Source: Armatimonadota bacterium
Lineage (GTDB): Bacteria; Armatimonadota; UBA5829
Assembly (NCBI GenBank): GCA_023474015.1
Contig: JAMCYN010000005.1
Span: forward strand, 771-24,730
Direction of reading: 5' to 3'
DNA: 23,960 nt
Made by a program: the position numbers and the translations under genes
Shown: positions 6,243 to 14,496 of the stretch, piece by piece
How positions within the stretch are numbered: the stretch's first letter is position 1
Layout: every line of letters begins with the position of its first letter
Notes under the pieces: generated by a model
What the model saw: the letters and a program-made list of their open reading frames with translations, nothing else
The model's database searches: none
Told to the model about the DNA's origin: nothing

Positions 6243-8567
6243 CTATTTTGGCGAGTACAAGACCACTCGGCCATGGACCCCTCCGGCAGCCTGGGCGGCA
6301 CAGTAGCCGGTGAATATCCTGACTGATATGTCGTTCGCCTCACCAGATCTGATATGCTCGCTTATGTCAAATGCCATTTCGCTGGGGCGGCAATGGGCTT
6401 CTCTGTAAGGCCGATGGCCGACATACTTCCCATTCACCCAGCACCAAGCTTCCGGTTCAACCACCGGCGCCAGAAGCTCAACCCGACGGCCATTCTCCAA
6501 GGCCGGGATGTTCACCTCGAACTTGTACCACAGATAGCCCAGATAGGGGTAGCCCTGGACGTAAAATGGTCTGGTAGTCGTTATCGGAATCCATCCGGCC
6601 GCGGATGTCGTCGGTGAGTACCATTCTTGCCAGATGCCACAGTCATACGGGTCGGTCCTGAACAATGGTCTCGCCGGCAGGACTGCCACCAAATCGCCTT
6701 CTTTCCCTGAAGTTCTATCGAGGACAGACTGATAATACTTGACCCTGTCCGAGATATCCCAATATCCGACTATTTTCGGCAGTTTTGATTCGTTGAGCAG
6801 ACACGGGCTGATCGCGGTCAGTGCCTTGCGGATCTCCATTACGCGGTTCCCTTCCCGGACCGCAGTGCCATAGTCCGCCGAGTCTTCGGCGTCCGACATT
6901 GCTATGTAGGCCTTCAGATGGTCAAGAACCAGCCGGTCCACCCGCACGTGCAATTTGGCCGTGGGGGAGCCGGCAAGGCGCTCGGCCTCGTCAATACGGC
7001 GTGATAGCACCTCCAGCAGTCGTGGCGAGTATGCTTCCCGGATTAGTCGATCCACGTGGCCATGAACTGGCGCCTTGTCGAGGGCGTTTTCCAGAGCATC
7101 GTAGAAGGCGCGCATGGGTTTAGCCGCGGGGCCGTACCACTTGGAGTAGAAGTCCCACTGGAGTGCCTCGGCATCCGCGTTGACATTCCACGCGAGTTGC
7201 GCGCGCAGATAGGCACTTAGAACGCCGGTTTCAGCCCAAGTGGGGCGGACCTCGTCGAAAGAGCCGATGACACCCCATCGTTTCAGAAGTTGATAGTCCT
7301 TTTGCAGCGTCCGAACGCGAGGTATTGGAACGAAGGCAGTCCCGGGCCACGGATAGCGATAGCCGTATACCCAAACGTCCTTGCACAACCGGCACCAAGT
7401 CGCCAACATCCGGCCCTCACGCATATTCAGCCAGCAATTAGAGTCATCGTATGTGTGAATTTGGCACCCCCAGAGAGCCGCGAACATCACTATCAAGTGA
7501 TCGTCCAACTCCACACCCTGAGGAGGAGTGCTTCTGTTGGAATAGCCATTGGTCACAATATACACGTTGGGGAATTCCTTGCGCACCTCCGCGGTCACGC
7601 TATTCGCGAATCGAATCCATTCCTCCGATATGCCGGCTTCGGACGCCACGTTCGGCCTGCCGTCGGTGGTCACGAACCCCTGGTTCATCTCGAGCGCCCG
7701 AGGATCATAATCGCGCGGCAAGCCGTCATCGGGCGCGAACGCGAATGAATTTGACTCAGGATGTTCTCGAAAGTAGCGCTTGATCTTATCCGCCGCGACG
7801 GTGATCGCCTCCGGGTTTGCCAGGCTCGGCAGCGCCGGATTGCGTGAACCGTCGGCATTCAGGGCCAGGCACTCCGGATGGGTCTTTGCGTCAGCGACTA
7901 CCCGACGCGCGGAGCCATCTATAGGCACGTCAAAAGGCATATCGGGGTTCAATTTGTTTCGTATTCTCCAGCGAAGCTCCCCCTCAACAGGTCCACCGAT
8001 GCTCCACCAATTGCGCATTATGAAGTCCGGTTTCTCGCTGACGTGAATTTCGGGCACTGCAATATTCTTCCGGTCAGGGACGAACTCGCCGAAATCCCCG
8101 GGCATGAACCATCGCACGCCGAGCCTGTTCAAAAAATCACAGACAGCGTATTCCGTGCCGTGGTATGGGCCCTCGTCGTTGCCGGCCAATACCAGGCGGT
8201 CGGTCTTCGAGATGATTACAAACCCCTCTTCCCGCCTGGTATTGGTAAGGCCGCGCGGTATTCGTACGCCCGCCTCGTCCGTGAGCCTGCTCCCGCCGAC
8301 CAGTATCAGGAAACCGCTGGGGTTCTGGTCGTCAGCCACTATTGGGAGCTTCGCCCCGGACATCTTCTCTATATATGTCTGGAGGTCCGCTGAGGCGATC
8401 TTTACCTTGAGATTCTCACCGGCGGCGATCACTATCGTGGCCTTCGGCTGCCCGTTCTCCACCAGGACGACACCGCACGCGGCACTGCCGGGCAGACAGA
8501 CGCTAGTGGCCGCGCAGGCAGACAGTATAACGAACCCACAGAACAGCCACCGACTTGCTCCATGCAT
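6243..8567 (-). CDS. DUF4838-containing secreted protein, glycoside-hydrolase-like, probable lipoprotein
   Basis: Product of 774 aa. The N-terminus has a hydrophobic signal with LSAC at residues 15-18, a good lipobox, so it may be a lipoprotein. Residues about 33-170 resemble the N-terminal beta domain of GH20/GH67-type enzymes, with the characteristic YHGTEYAVCDFLNRLGVRWF near 135-154. Residues about 180-500 match the DUF4838 region (a TIM-barrel-like domain of carbohydrate-active loci; catalytic residues are not established). The C-terminus, about 640-774, looks like a galactose-binding/jelly-roll domain (WYKFEVNIP, WVNGKYVGHRPY). ATG 8567 has GAGGTGA before it. It is the last gene of the catabolic run, 9 nt after the upstream gene's stop. 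Its exact substrate is unknown; similarity to alpha-glucuronidase N-termini hints at decorated hemicellulose (weak inference). Confidence 0.85.
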   Translation of the reverse strand: MHGASRWLFCGFVILSACAATSVCLPGSAACGVVLVENGQPKATIVIAAGENLKVKIASADLQTYIEKMSGAKLPIVADDQNPSGFLILVGGSRLTDEAGVRIPRGLTNTRREEGFVIISKTDRLVLAGNDEGPYHGTEYAVCDFLNRLGVRWFMPGDFGEFVPDRKNIAVPEIHVSEKPDFIMRNWWSIGGPVEGELRWRIRNKLNPDMPFDVPIDGSARRVVADAKTHPECLALNADGSRNPALPSLANPEAITVAADKIKRYFREHPESNSFAFAPDDGLPRDYDPRALEMNQGFVTTDGRPNVASEAGISEEWIRFANSVTAEVRKEFPNVYIVTNGYSNRSTPPQGVELDDHLIVMFAALWGCQIHTYDDSNCWLNMREGRMLATWCRLCKDVWVYGYRYPWPGTAFVPIPRVRTLQKDYQLLKRWGVIGSFDEVRPTWAETGVLSAYLRAQLAWNVNADAEALQWDFYSKWYGPAAKPMRAFYDALENALDKAPVHGHVDRLIREAYSPRLLEVLSRRIDEAERLAGSPTAKLHVRVDRLVLDHLKAYIAMSDAEDSADYGTAVREGNRVMEIRKALTAISPCLLNESKLPKIVGYWDISDRVKYYQSVLDRTSGKEGDLVAVLPARPLFRTDPYDCGIWQEWYSPTTSAAGWIPITTTRPFYVQGYPYLGYLWYKFEVNIPALENGRRVELLAPVVEPEAWCWVNGKYVGHRPYREAHCRPSEMAFDISEHIRSGEANDISVRIFTGYCAAQAAGGVHGRVVLYSPK

Positions 8568-8576
8568 TGGGTCACC

Positions 8577-10502
8577 TCACGATTCTATGGATATTAGTGC
8601 GTAGACATCCAAGTGTGGAATCGTGAAGACCACACGGCCTTGCTCCCGCCGGAACTCGATCTCCTCTTTCTCGGACGACTCGGGCCGGACCACCACGACC
8701 CGCTTTGTCCTGTAGCCAGCGGGGACCATGACGCTCACCTTGACATTCTCCGCCGGCGAGCCTGGACTGTAGTTTACCAAGTGAACTAGTCTTCTGCGGA
8801 GGGACTTCTGCTCCGTCACTTCAGTAAGAACATAAGGGGGTGCGTCCACGTCGATGGACAGCGATCCTCCACTCGCTATCCTCATCGCCGCGAGAGCCTC
8901 ATCTCGAGCAGCGTCGGGCTTGACCTTCACGAAGCGTGAGCCTATCAAGTCGGCGAATGGATTGGCCGGACGCCGTCGCATCCTATCGTCATACGTGCCG
9001 GTCTCGTCGGTGAATACAAGCCCGCCGCCTTTGCTCGCATACTTCTGAATCAGGGCTATCTGTTTATCGCTGAGCGCATCGGCGCCGACAAGGCACAGTG
9101 CTCGGAACCTGTTTAGATTGGCAAGGTCTTGGTCGAAGACAAGGGTCCACGGGACGCGGCCTTCGATACAAGCTAGCTCAAAGCGATGAGTAGCCTGCCA
9201 CGACGACTCCGGCGCGAACGTCTGGCTGGCGAAGCTTCGGAGCACTCCGACGTCCCACACTCGGTCCGCGTCGCGGTAGTATGGCCTCTGTTTATGGAAA
9301 AACTGCACATAAGGCGCTATGTCCGGAGATACCGGATTCGGCAGCGGATTACCGCTCGGCACCGTTATCTTGCCATACTCGAACTGGCAGATGCAGCCCA
9401 GGCAGTCGGTATTGTAGGCCAGCGACTCCGCCGCCTGCAGGGGGTTTCTGATATAGAGGAATACCATATTGTCCAGCGTCTGGGCGTGCTTGTAAATGAT
9501 CTGACGAGTAGTGATCCGACCATCCTGGTAACTGGGCTCCACGCCCTCATCCCAGAACGCCTCCCCATAGCGATGAATGCGGCCAGCGTCGGTCGGGAGG
9601 CTGATGTGGCCGCAGAAGCTGTTCGTGTTGCACTCCATGAGGATGTCGGGACGAAGCGACCGGGCATAACTGGACATATCGTAGAAAGACTCCGTGAGCG
9701 ACTGACAGGAATAGTCCAGCCACGCTCGGCCGATAGCAGTTTTCGGAGAGGGGTCTCTCGGAGGCTCTATAGCTGTAAAATCATTCACCCCGATCTCCGC
9801 CGGCTTCATGTAGCGATTCAGGTAATCGCGAAATCGCTCCACGGAAACCCGGTCGTAGCCCGGCCCATAGACGTAATTATCCAGGTGGATCAGATCCGCC
9901 TGGATTTCTCTTATCGCGTATTCCAATATTCTCTTATGATAAGCCTGTGCGCCCTTGTGATTGCGGTTCTGCGTGTGACGGTAGGTCAATGGGCCATAGG
10001 GGTAAGGGTTACCATCTGGGTCCAGCAGTTCCCAGTCCTTTGATTCCGGCAGCTCCTTCCTGAAAAGGTCCCATCCGATAGTGCCGCTGAATGCATAGAC
10101 CCCGACTCGGAACCCATTCTGATGGCACAGTGCCGCGAACCTTTTGGCGTCCTGCATGCTTTCCTTTTCGGCCTCCATTCCAAAGGCCTTATAGCAGTGC
10201 TCCATGATGAAGTTCACGCCAAGTTTCTTCAGAGCGGTCAGCATCTCCGGTGTATGTTCTGTCTCATACAGCCGGCGCTGCTCGGGCGTGATTGTGTAGT
10301 CCTTGTTGTCCTGGTTATCCCGCCTCACCCGGTAGATAAGCGGTTCCCAATCGCCGGCCATCACTATGCCTTGCTCTCGGACCCATGCGGGCCGTTGGGA
10401 CCTCGGCAGAGTGAGAGGCGCCGGCAGATCGTCGCTCGGGACGGCCGTTGCCGCCGAACAGATCAGAAAAAGAATTAGGACAAGATATATTCGCGCTTTC
10501 AC
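8577..10502 (-). CDS. Putative secreted glycoside hydrolase, GH42-like
   Basis: Product of 641 aa from the second of two tandem GTG codons (10502), which has AAAGGAG 6 nt upstream; the first GTG at 10505 is only 3 nt from it. A signal peptide occupies about residues 1-21 (ends SAATAV). Residues about 75-410 look like a TIM barrel, with LKKLGVNFIMEHCYKAFGM, ADLIHLDNYVYGPGYD and DILMECNTNSFCGH as strand-end motifs carrying candidate acidic residues (Asp near 208, Glu near 290). Residues about 415-520 look like the glutamine-amidotransferase-like trimerisation domain of beta-galactosidases (ALCLVGADALSDKQIALIQK, then GGGLVFTDETG). A beta-rich domain closes the protein. Exact GH family not assignable by eye. 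It lies between the symporter and the DUF4838 gene, probably co-transcribed. Confidence 0.75.
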   Translation of the reverse strand: MKARIYLVLILFLICSAATAVPSDDLPAPLTLPRSQRPAWVREQGIVMAGDWEPLIYRVRRDNQDNKDYTITPEQRRLYETEHTPEMLTALKKLGVNFIMEHCYKAFGMEAEKESMQDAKRFAALCHQNGFRVGVYAFSGTIGWDLFRKELPESKDWELLDPDGNPYPYGPLTYRHTQNRNHKGAQAYHKRILEYAIREIQADLIHLDNYVYGPGYDRVSVERFRDYLNRYMKPAEIGVNDFTAIEPPRDPSPKTAIGRAWLDYSCQSLTESFYDMSSYARSLRPDILMECNTNSFCGHISLPTDAGRIHRYGEAFWDEGVEPSYQDGRITTRQIIYKHAQTLDNMVFLYIRNPLQAAESLAYNTDCLGCICQFEYGKITVPSGNPLPNPVSPDIAPYVQFFHKQRPYYRDADRVWDVGVLRSFASQTFAPESSWQATHRFELACIEGRVPWTLVFDQDLANLNRFRALCLVGADALSDKQIALIQKYASKGGGLVFTDETGTYDDRMRRRPANPFADLIGSRFVKVKPDAARDEALAAMRIASGGSLSIDVDAPPYVLTEVTEQKSLRRRLVHLVNYSPGSPAENVKVSVMVPAGYRTKRVVVVRPESSEKEEIEFRREQGRVVFTIPHLDVYALISIES

Positions 10503-10530
10503 CACGAACTCCTTTCGCTTGGAAACAACG

Positions 10531-12216
10531 TCAACGCCCTATGCGTGACAGAACATATAGTGCGCCGAGGAAACTGACCGACACCGCAAGTGCAACGAGA
10601 AATCCCAGCACGGTGACAAGGCGGGGGTGATTGAGTTCCCAGGGGTGCCCCTTGGAGGCTCCCGCATAGACCACGTCGACCCCGGCGTCTTTCAGGTCCT
10701 GCTCCCGCCCGACGGGTGTCCTGAGAAGCAGGTAGAAGTCATCGAGCTTCTTTTTGTCAAACGACCTGCCTGCCAGGCTGCCGATCACCAGAGTGAGAAT
10801 TCCCGCAGGCAAATATGAGACCATTAGCAAGTGAAGCTGGGTCTTGTCCGCGAACTTACCAAGCCAGACGATACTCGACAGGGCCGCGATCTTACCATGG
10901 AGTACTCCTCCGATAGGCCCAACGAGTATCCAAATCGTCACCATCACAAAGAACGATGCCCATGCTCCGGTGGCGTTGGCTCTTTTCCACAGCAATCCAC
11001 TCCAGATAATGACTCCCGAGAACGTAGCGACCGCCCAGAAGTAGGTCAGCGCATCCGCAACGCCCGGCACTATAAACGCGACCACCACCCCTAGCGCGAC
11101 CATCGCCAGCCCAGCGATGCGGGCTGTCTTAACCACCTTCGCGTCATCAGCCTGAGGATTAAACCATCTCTTGTAGATATTGCGTGAAAGCAGCGCGGAC
11201 CCGGCGACCATGAACGCCGAAAGCGCCGCCATCTGTGCGGCAAGGATTGCGGAGAGCATCAAACCTATGAAACCCGTGGGCAGAAGCGTGCGAATGGCTG
11301 TCCCAAACGCGTGCTCTCTGACAGCCAGATGGCCGATGTGCCCCGTGTTGGCCATGGCCAGCACGATAATGCCGGTGAACGCCCAACCGAGAGCACAAAA
11401 GCGCTTGGTCATCGACCCGTAGGTGTACCCCATACGCCCTTCCCACTCGGTCTTCCCAGTCGAGCATACTTCCATCGTCTGCGGCTGTGCAACAATTCCG
11501 ATAAGTCCCGCGATAGCACCCGCGATGATCCAGGGGATAGACCCCTCTGTCAGGGCGGCCAGGTTGAACTTGCTTGGGTCGACAGCCTGGTGGAGCCCCG
11601 CAAACCCTCCGATCTTCATCAGCCCAAACGGGACCAGGAGGATCGACATAACCACGATCAACAATCCCTGGACCGACTCGGTCACAACCGTGGCCACCAG
11701 ACCTCCGGCGGTACCATAGAGGACGAATATCACGGTCATCAGCAGCACGGCCAGCCAGTCAGGTACTGCGCCCTGCGTCGCCGCGGCGGTGATCTGTCCT
11801 GTCCCCTTGAGCATTGTGCCCATGTTGAGTATGAACGTCAGCACACCCATTATCGCGTAAAGCAGTCCGAGTCCCGAGCCGAACCTGGCTTCGAAGAGGT
11901 CGGACGTGGTCAGGAACCTCAGTCTCCTGAACATCCCGGCTATGAGCCAGTAGAACGGAGTGACGAAGAGAAACACGAAGGTATACCAGATGCCCGCCAG
12001 ACCGGTCTGGTAAACAGCACCCGAGACTCCGACCGGATCGTCAGCATGCGTGCCGGTTCCCAAGGCGTGCATCATCATGAGGAACTTGTTGAACTTACGC
12101 CCACCTGCAAAGTAATCGCCGGATCCGGCAATCTTTCTTGCCTGGTAGATGCCCAGGGTGCCAATGCCAAGGAGATATGCGACGACAACGACTGTATCAA
12201 ATGTTGAGAACTTCAT
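10531..12216 (-). CDS. Sodium:solute symporter (SSS family)
   Basis: Product of 561 aa from ATG 12216, with GGAGAG about 7 nt before it; the frame extends to a GTG at 12234, which would overlap the upstream gene. About 13 hydrophobic helices can be counted. The N-terminal FDTVVVVAYLLGIGTLG and GSGDYFAGGRKFNKFLMM segments are typical of SSS sugar and organic-solute transporters, as is the ALGTGTHADDPVGVSG loop. A soluble stretch (about residues 475-530) precedes the last helix. It sits in the inner membrane and should import a sugar, uronate or related product released by the surrounding hydrolases, driven by sodium (inference from context). The start lies one base after the esterase stop, so translation is coupled. 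Confidence 0.92.
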   Translation of the reverse strand: MKFSTFDTVVVVAYLLGIGTLGIYQARKIAGSGDYFAGGRKFNKFLMMMHALGTGTHADDPVGVSGAVYQTGLAGIWYTFVFLFVTPFYWLIAGMFRRLRFLTTSDLFEARFGSGLGLLYAIMGVLTFILNMGTMLKGTGQITAAATQGAVPDWLAVLLMTVIFVLYGTAGGLVATVVTESVQGLLIVVMSILLVPFGLMKIGGFAGLHQAVDPSKFNLAALTEGSIPWIIAGAIAGLIGIVAQPQTMEVCSTGKTEWEGRMGYTYGSMTKRFCALGWAFTGIIVLAMANTGHIGHLAVREHAFGTAIRTLLPTGFIGLMLSAILAAQMAALSAFMVAGSALLSRNIYKRWFNPQADDAKVVKTARIAGLAMVALGVVVAFIVPGVADALTYFWAVATFSGVIIWSGLLWKRANATGAWASFFVMVTIWILVGPIGGVLHGKIAALSSIVWLGKFADKTQLHLLMVSYLPAGILTLVIGSLAGRSFDKKKLDDFYLLLRTPVGREQDLKDAGVDVVYAGASKGHPWELNHPRLVTVLGFLVALAVSVSFLGALYVLSRIGR

Positions 12217-12217
12217 C

Positions 12218-14395
12218 TTATCTCTCTCCAGCACCCAACAGCCATCGTATTACCTGATCGTCGGAGGCCCTGGCATTGGTGACCTTGATAGACTCGACCT
12301 GTCCAGCCGCTTTGTAGACATCCCGTGCCCACGACGTATCGAACTTGCCCTGAGTGTTGTGTATGAGCATCTTCCTCGGCACCGCGATGGCGATTGCCGT
12401 ATTGAAATCGCCCGCCTTTCGAAGACACGGAACGTCAAAGTCCTTCACGAACGCCTCGTCACTTGAAGTATCGAGCGCGGCGGTGTCATAGGCCGTGCGT
12501 CCGATGCCGCGAGCGAAGGCCGTGGCAAGCATGCACCACAGGCCGGCCCGGCCACTTCCCACCACGCTCACCTCCCGCGTTCCACCAGCGCCTTGAAGAT
12601 AATTGAGCGCACAGAGTATGTCGTACACCCGCTCCGCCGTATCAGTGCGGTTGTAGGTAAAAGACCATTTGTACGCGGAGCTCTCATTTGGGGACTCTTG
12701 CAGGCTTCTTCTCGCCGATCCTTCGGGAGCCATATGCTCGTCGGTCCCGAAGCAATCGATCAGCAAGACCTCCCGGCCACTTTTCACAAGTTCATATACC
12801 ACGCGCGTCCCGGCGTCGCCGGTTGAGTTCAAGAACCCCTGCTTTCCATCCTCGTGGACCATCAGCACCGCTTCGGCGAGTGGATTGCCCAGTGGCCTGA
12901 ACAAGATTGCTGGGACCTCCGCTCCGCGTGTCCTGTCGCGCAAGACCAGCCGGGTGACCACGCAATCCGCGCGAACATCTTCGCCACGGGCTTCGGCTTC
13001 CATATCGGGCGCGTCATTAAGCGACAACGCCTGCCGCAGCACGGGCGAATAGAGCTTTCGAAAGTGGTCGAGGCTCTTGATATCCTTAGGTCTATTCGCA
13101 TCAAATTGCGCCTTGGACATCGCAATCAATCGCCTGACCAGCCCCTCCTTGTCCAAGGCGCCAATCGGAGCCTTCTTCTCGGGAAAGACCCTCAAGTCCT
13201 GTACGTTCTCGACTTGAAATGCATGTTCGCGTACCGGCTGAGGCAGAGATTTGCTTGGCAGCCATCGCCCGAACCACGAATATACGGCCTCGCGGCCTTG
13301 GCGGTTGTAGTTGTGTTCGTCGTCGATCAGGACACAAGACACTTTGTCCCCCGCGCCGTAGAGATCATAAATGTGGCGGATGACCGGAAGCTCCACATTG
13401 GGAACGTCCCTGGTCCAGTCGCCGGTTGCCGATATCAGGACCATTGGCCTGGGCGCCATCAGCGCGGCGAGTTCCACGTTGTTTGTATCGATCCTCAAAT
13501 TCGGCAGGTTTTCACATAAGCACCCGCCCTGCCTCTTCGCGGAGACCATGCAAACGGGCGCGCAAACCTTGATCCTGTCGTCCACTGCCGAAAGTAAATA
13601 CGTCTGGGTTCCCCCGCCGGACGCGCCGGTGCATGCAATCCTGTTTTTGTCGACGTAAGGCAGCGACTGAAGGAAATCCACCGCGCGAATGCTGTTCCAG
13701 AGCTGCAGCCCTCCGACGCTTGTGCCCCAGAGCAGTTGGTCTTTCCGAAAACCGATCACGTCCGTGTTCAAATCGGCGTACCTGCCGCCCAGCATCTCCT
13801 TAGTGTTGCCATAGTGGTTATTCGGATACGCGCTGTGGACCATCTGCCAACTGTCCCCAAAGCCGACCATGTCGTAGGAAAAGGCCACATAGCCTTGCTT
13901 GGCGAAGTTGATGCATCGGCCCGGCACGGAGCACACGTTGTTATCCTCGAAGCGGCCGTTTTCCCAATGCCCGTGTGGATTCAACACCGCTGGAAACCGG
14001 CCAGAGCTATTCGGGCGATACAGGTTGCCCGTGACATAGTAGCCGGGATAGCTCTCGAAATAGACCTTCTCCACCACGTAGTCGCCTCGGTCGATCTTCC
14101 CAAAAACTCTGGCATTAAGCGGCGTCCTCTCCGGCATCGGCAACAGCCCGGCGCTTGCAAGAATCTGCTGCCTCAGTTGGGCAGCCCTCGAATTCCACTC
14201 CTTGAGGCTCCGGAACCGCATCAGACTTGTGATATCGCAAGGCGTATCGGGGTCGCGTATCACCTCGTAGCGTTTGTCTACTACACTGCCAACGTCAAGA
14301 GTGTGAGCGGAAAAGCATTGTGTTCCGAACGTCAGAACCAGAATTATCACTGCAAAGACAGTCGCTTTGCAAACAAGAGTATGGTTGGCCATCAT
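12218..14395 (-). CDS. Secreted double alpha/beta-hydrolase, acetylxylan-esterase-like
   Basis: Product of 725 aa with a signal peptide (about residues 1-30). Domain 1, about 60-385, is an alpha/beta hydrolase of the Abhydrolase_7/acetylxylan-esterase-like type: NPHGHWENGR as oxyanion region, nucleophile Ser259 in CTGASGGG, Asp326 in SATGDW, and His361 in DDEHNY, a complete triad. Domain 2, about 470-725, repeats the fold: LMVHEDGKQGF, then VVGSGRAGLW with Ser614 at the nucleophile elbow, but no convincing third residue was seen, so it may be inactive. It probably removes acetyl or other ester groups from the target glycan. The 3' end is coupled to the symporter. The ATG pair at 14390-14395 has no strong ribosome site, and a hairpin lies in the 101-nt gap upstream. 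A glucuronoyl-esterase-like activity is an alternative. Confidence 0.83.
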   Translation of the reverse strand: MMANHTLVCKATVFAVIILVLTFGTQCFSAHTLDVGSVVDKRYEVIRDPDTPCDITSLMRFRSLKEWNSRAAQLRQQILASAGLLPMPERTPLNARVFGKIDRGDYVVEKVYFESYPGYYVTGNLYRPNSSGRFPAVLNPHGHWENGRFEDNNVCSVPGRCINFAKQGYVAFSYDMVGFGDSWQMVHSAYPNNHYGNTKEMLGGRYADLNTDVIGFRKDQLLWGTSVGGLQLWNSIRAVDFLQSLPYVDKNRIACTGASGGGTQTYLLSAVDDRIKVCAPVCMVSAKRQGGCLCENLPNLRIDTNNVELAALMAPRPMVLISATGDWTRDVPNVELPVIRHIYDLYGAGDKVSCVLIDDEHNYNRQGREAVYSWFGRWLPSKSLPQPVREHAFQVENVQDLRVFPEKKAPIGALDKEGLVRRLIAMSKAQFDANRPKDIKSLDHFRKLYSPVLRQALSLNDAPDMEAEARGEDVRADCVVTRLVLRDRTRGAEVPAILFRPLGNPLAEAVLMVHEDGKQGFLNSTGDAGTRVVYELVKSGREVLLIDCFGTDEHMAPEGSARRSLQESPNESSAYKWSFTYNRTDTAERVYDILCALNYLQGAGGTREVSVVGSGRAGLWCMLATAFARGIGRTAYDTAALDTSSDEAFVKDFDVPCLRKAGDFNTAIAIAVPRKMLIHNTQGKFDTSWARDVYKAAGQVESIKVTNARASDDQVIRWLLGAGER

Positions 14396-14469
14396 AGTTC
14401 TGTGTTACCCTCAATAAGCAATAAAGAATAAGCTGAAAGCCGGTTCCAGAGATCGCTGAAATGGCGAGA

Positions 14470-14492
14470 CGGGGATTTGAAGCGAAATCCCG
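14470..14492 (-). terminator. Intercistronic hairpin after the GH36-like/SGNH gene
   Basis: A 7-bp stem of GGGATTT with AAATCCC (plus an outer C-G after a bulge) encloses the loop GAAGCG. It begins 5 nt after the stop of the 1055-aa gene. No T-run follows on the - strand, so it may only slow transcription or protect the message 3' end. Confidence 0.4.
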
Positions 14493-14496
14493 ATTA

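Noticed and set aside
6023..6313. 96-aa + strand open frame across the inverted-repeat element
   Set aside because: It spans the palindromic element and the 3' end of the DUF4838 gene on the other strand; the sequence is explained by those features.
9186..10043. Long + strand open frame of 285 aa
   Set aside because: Antisense to the GH42-like gene; composition is arginine/valine rich without motif structure.
11311..12207. Long + strand open frame of 298 aa
   Set aside because: Antisense to the sodium symporter; low-complexity His/Arg/Asp/Gln-rich translation as expected from reading membrane-helix codons backwards.
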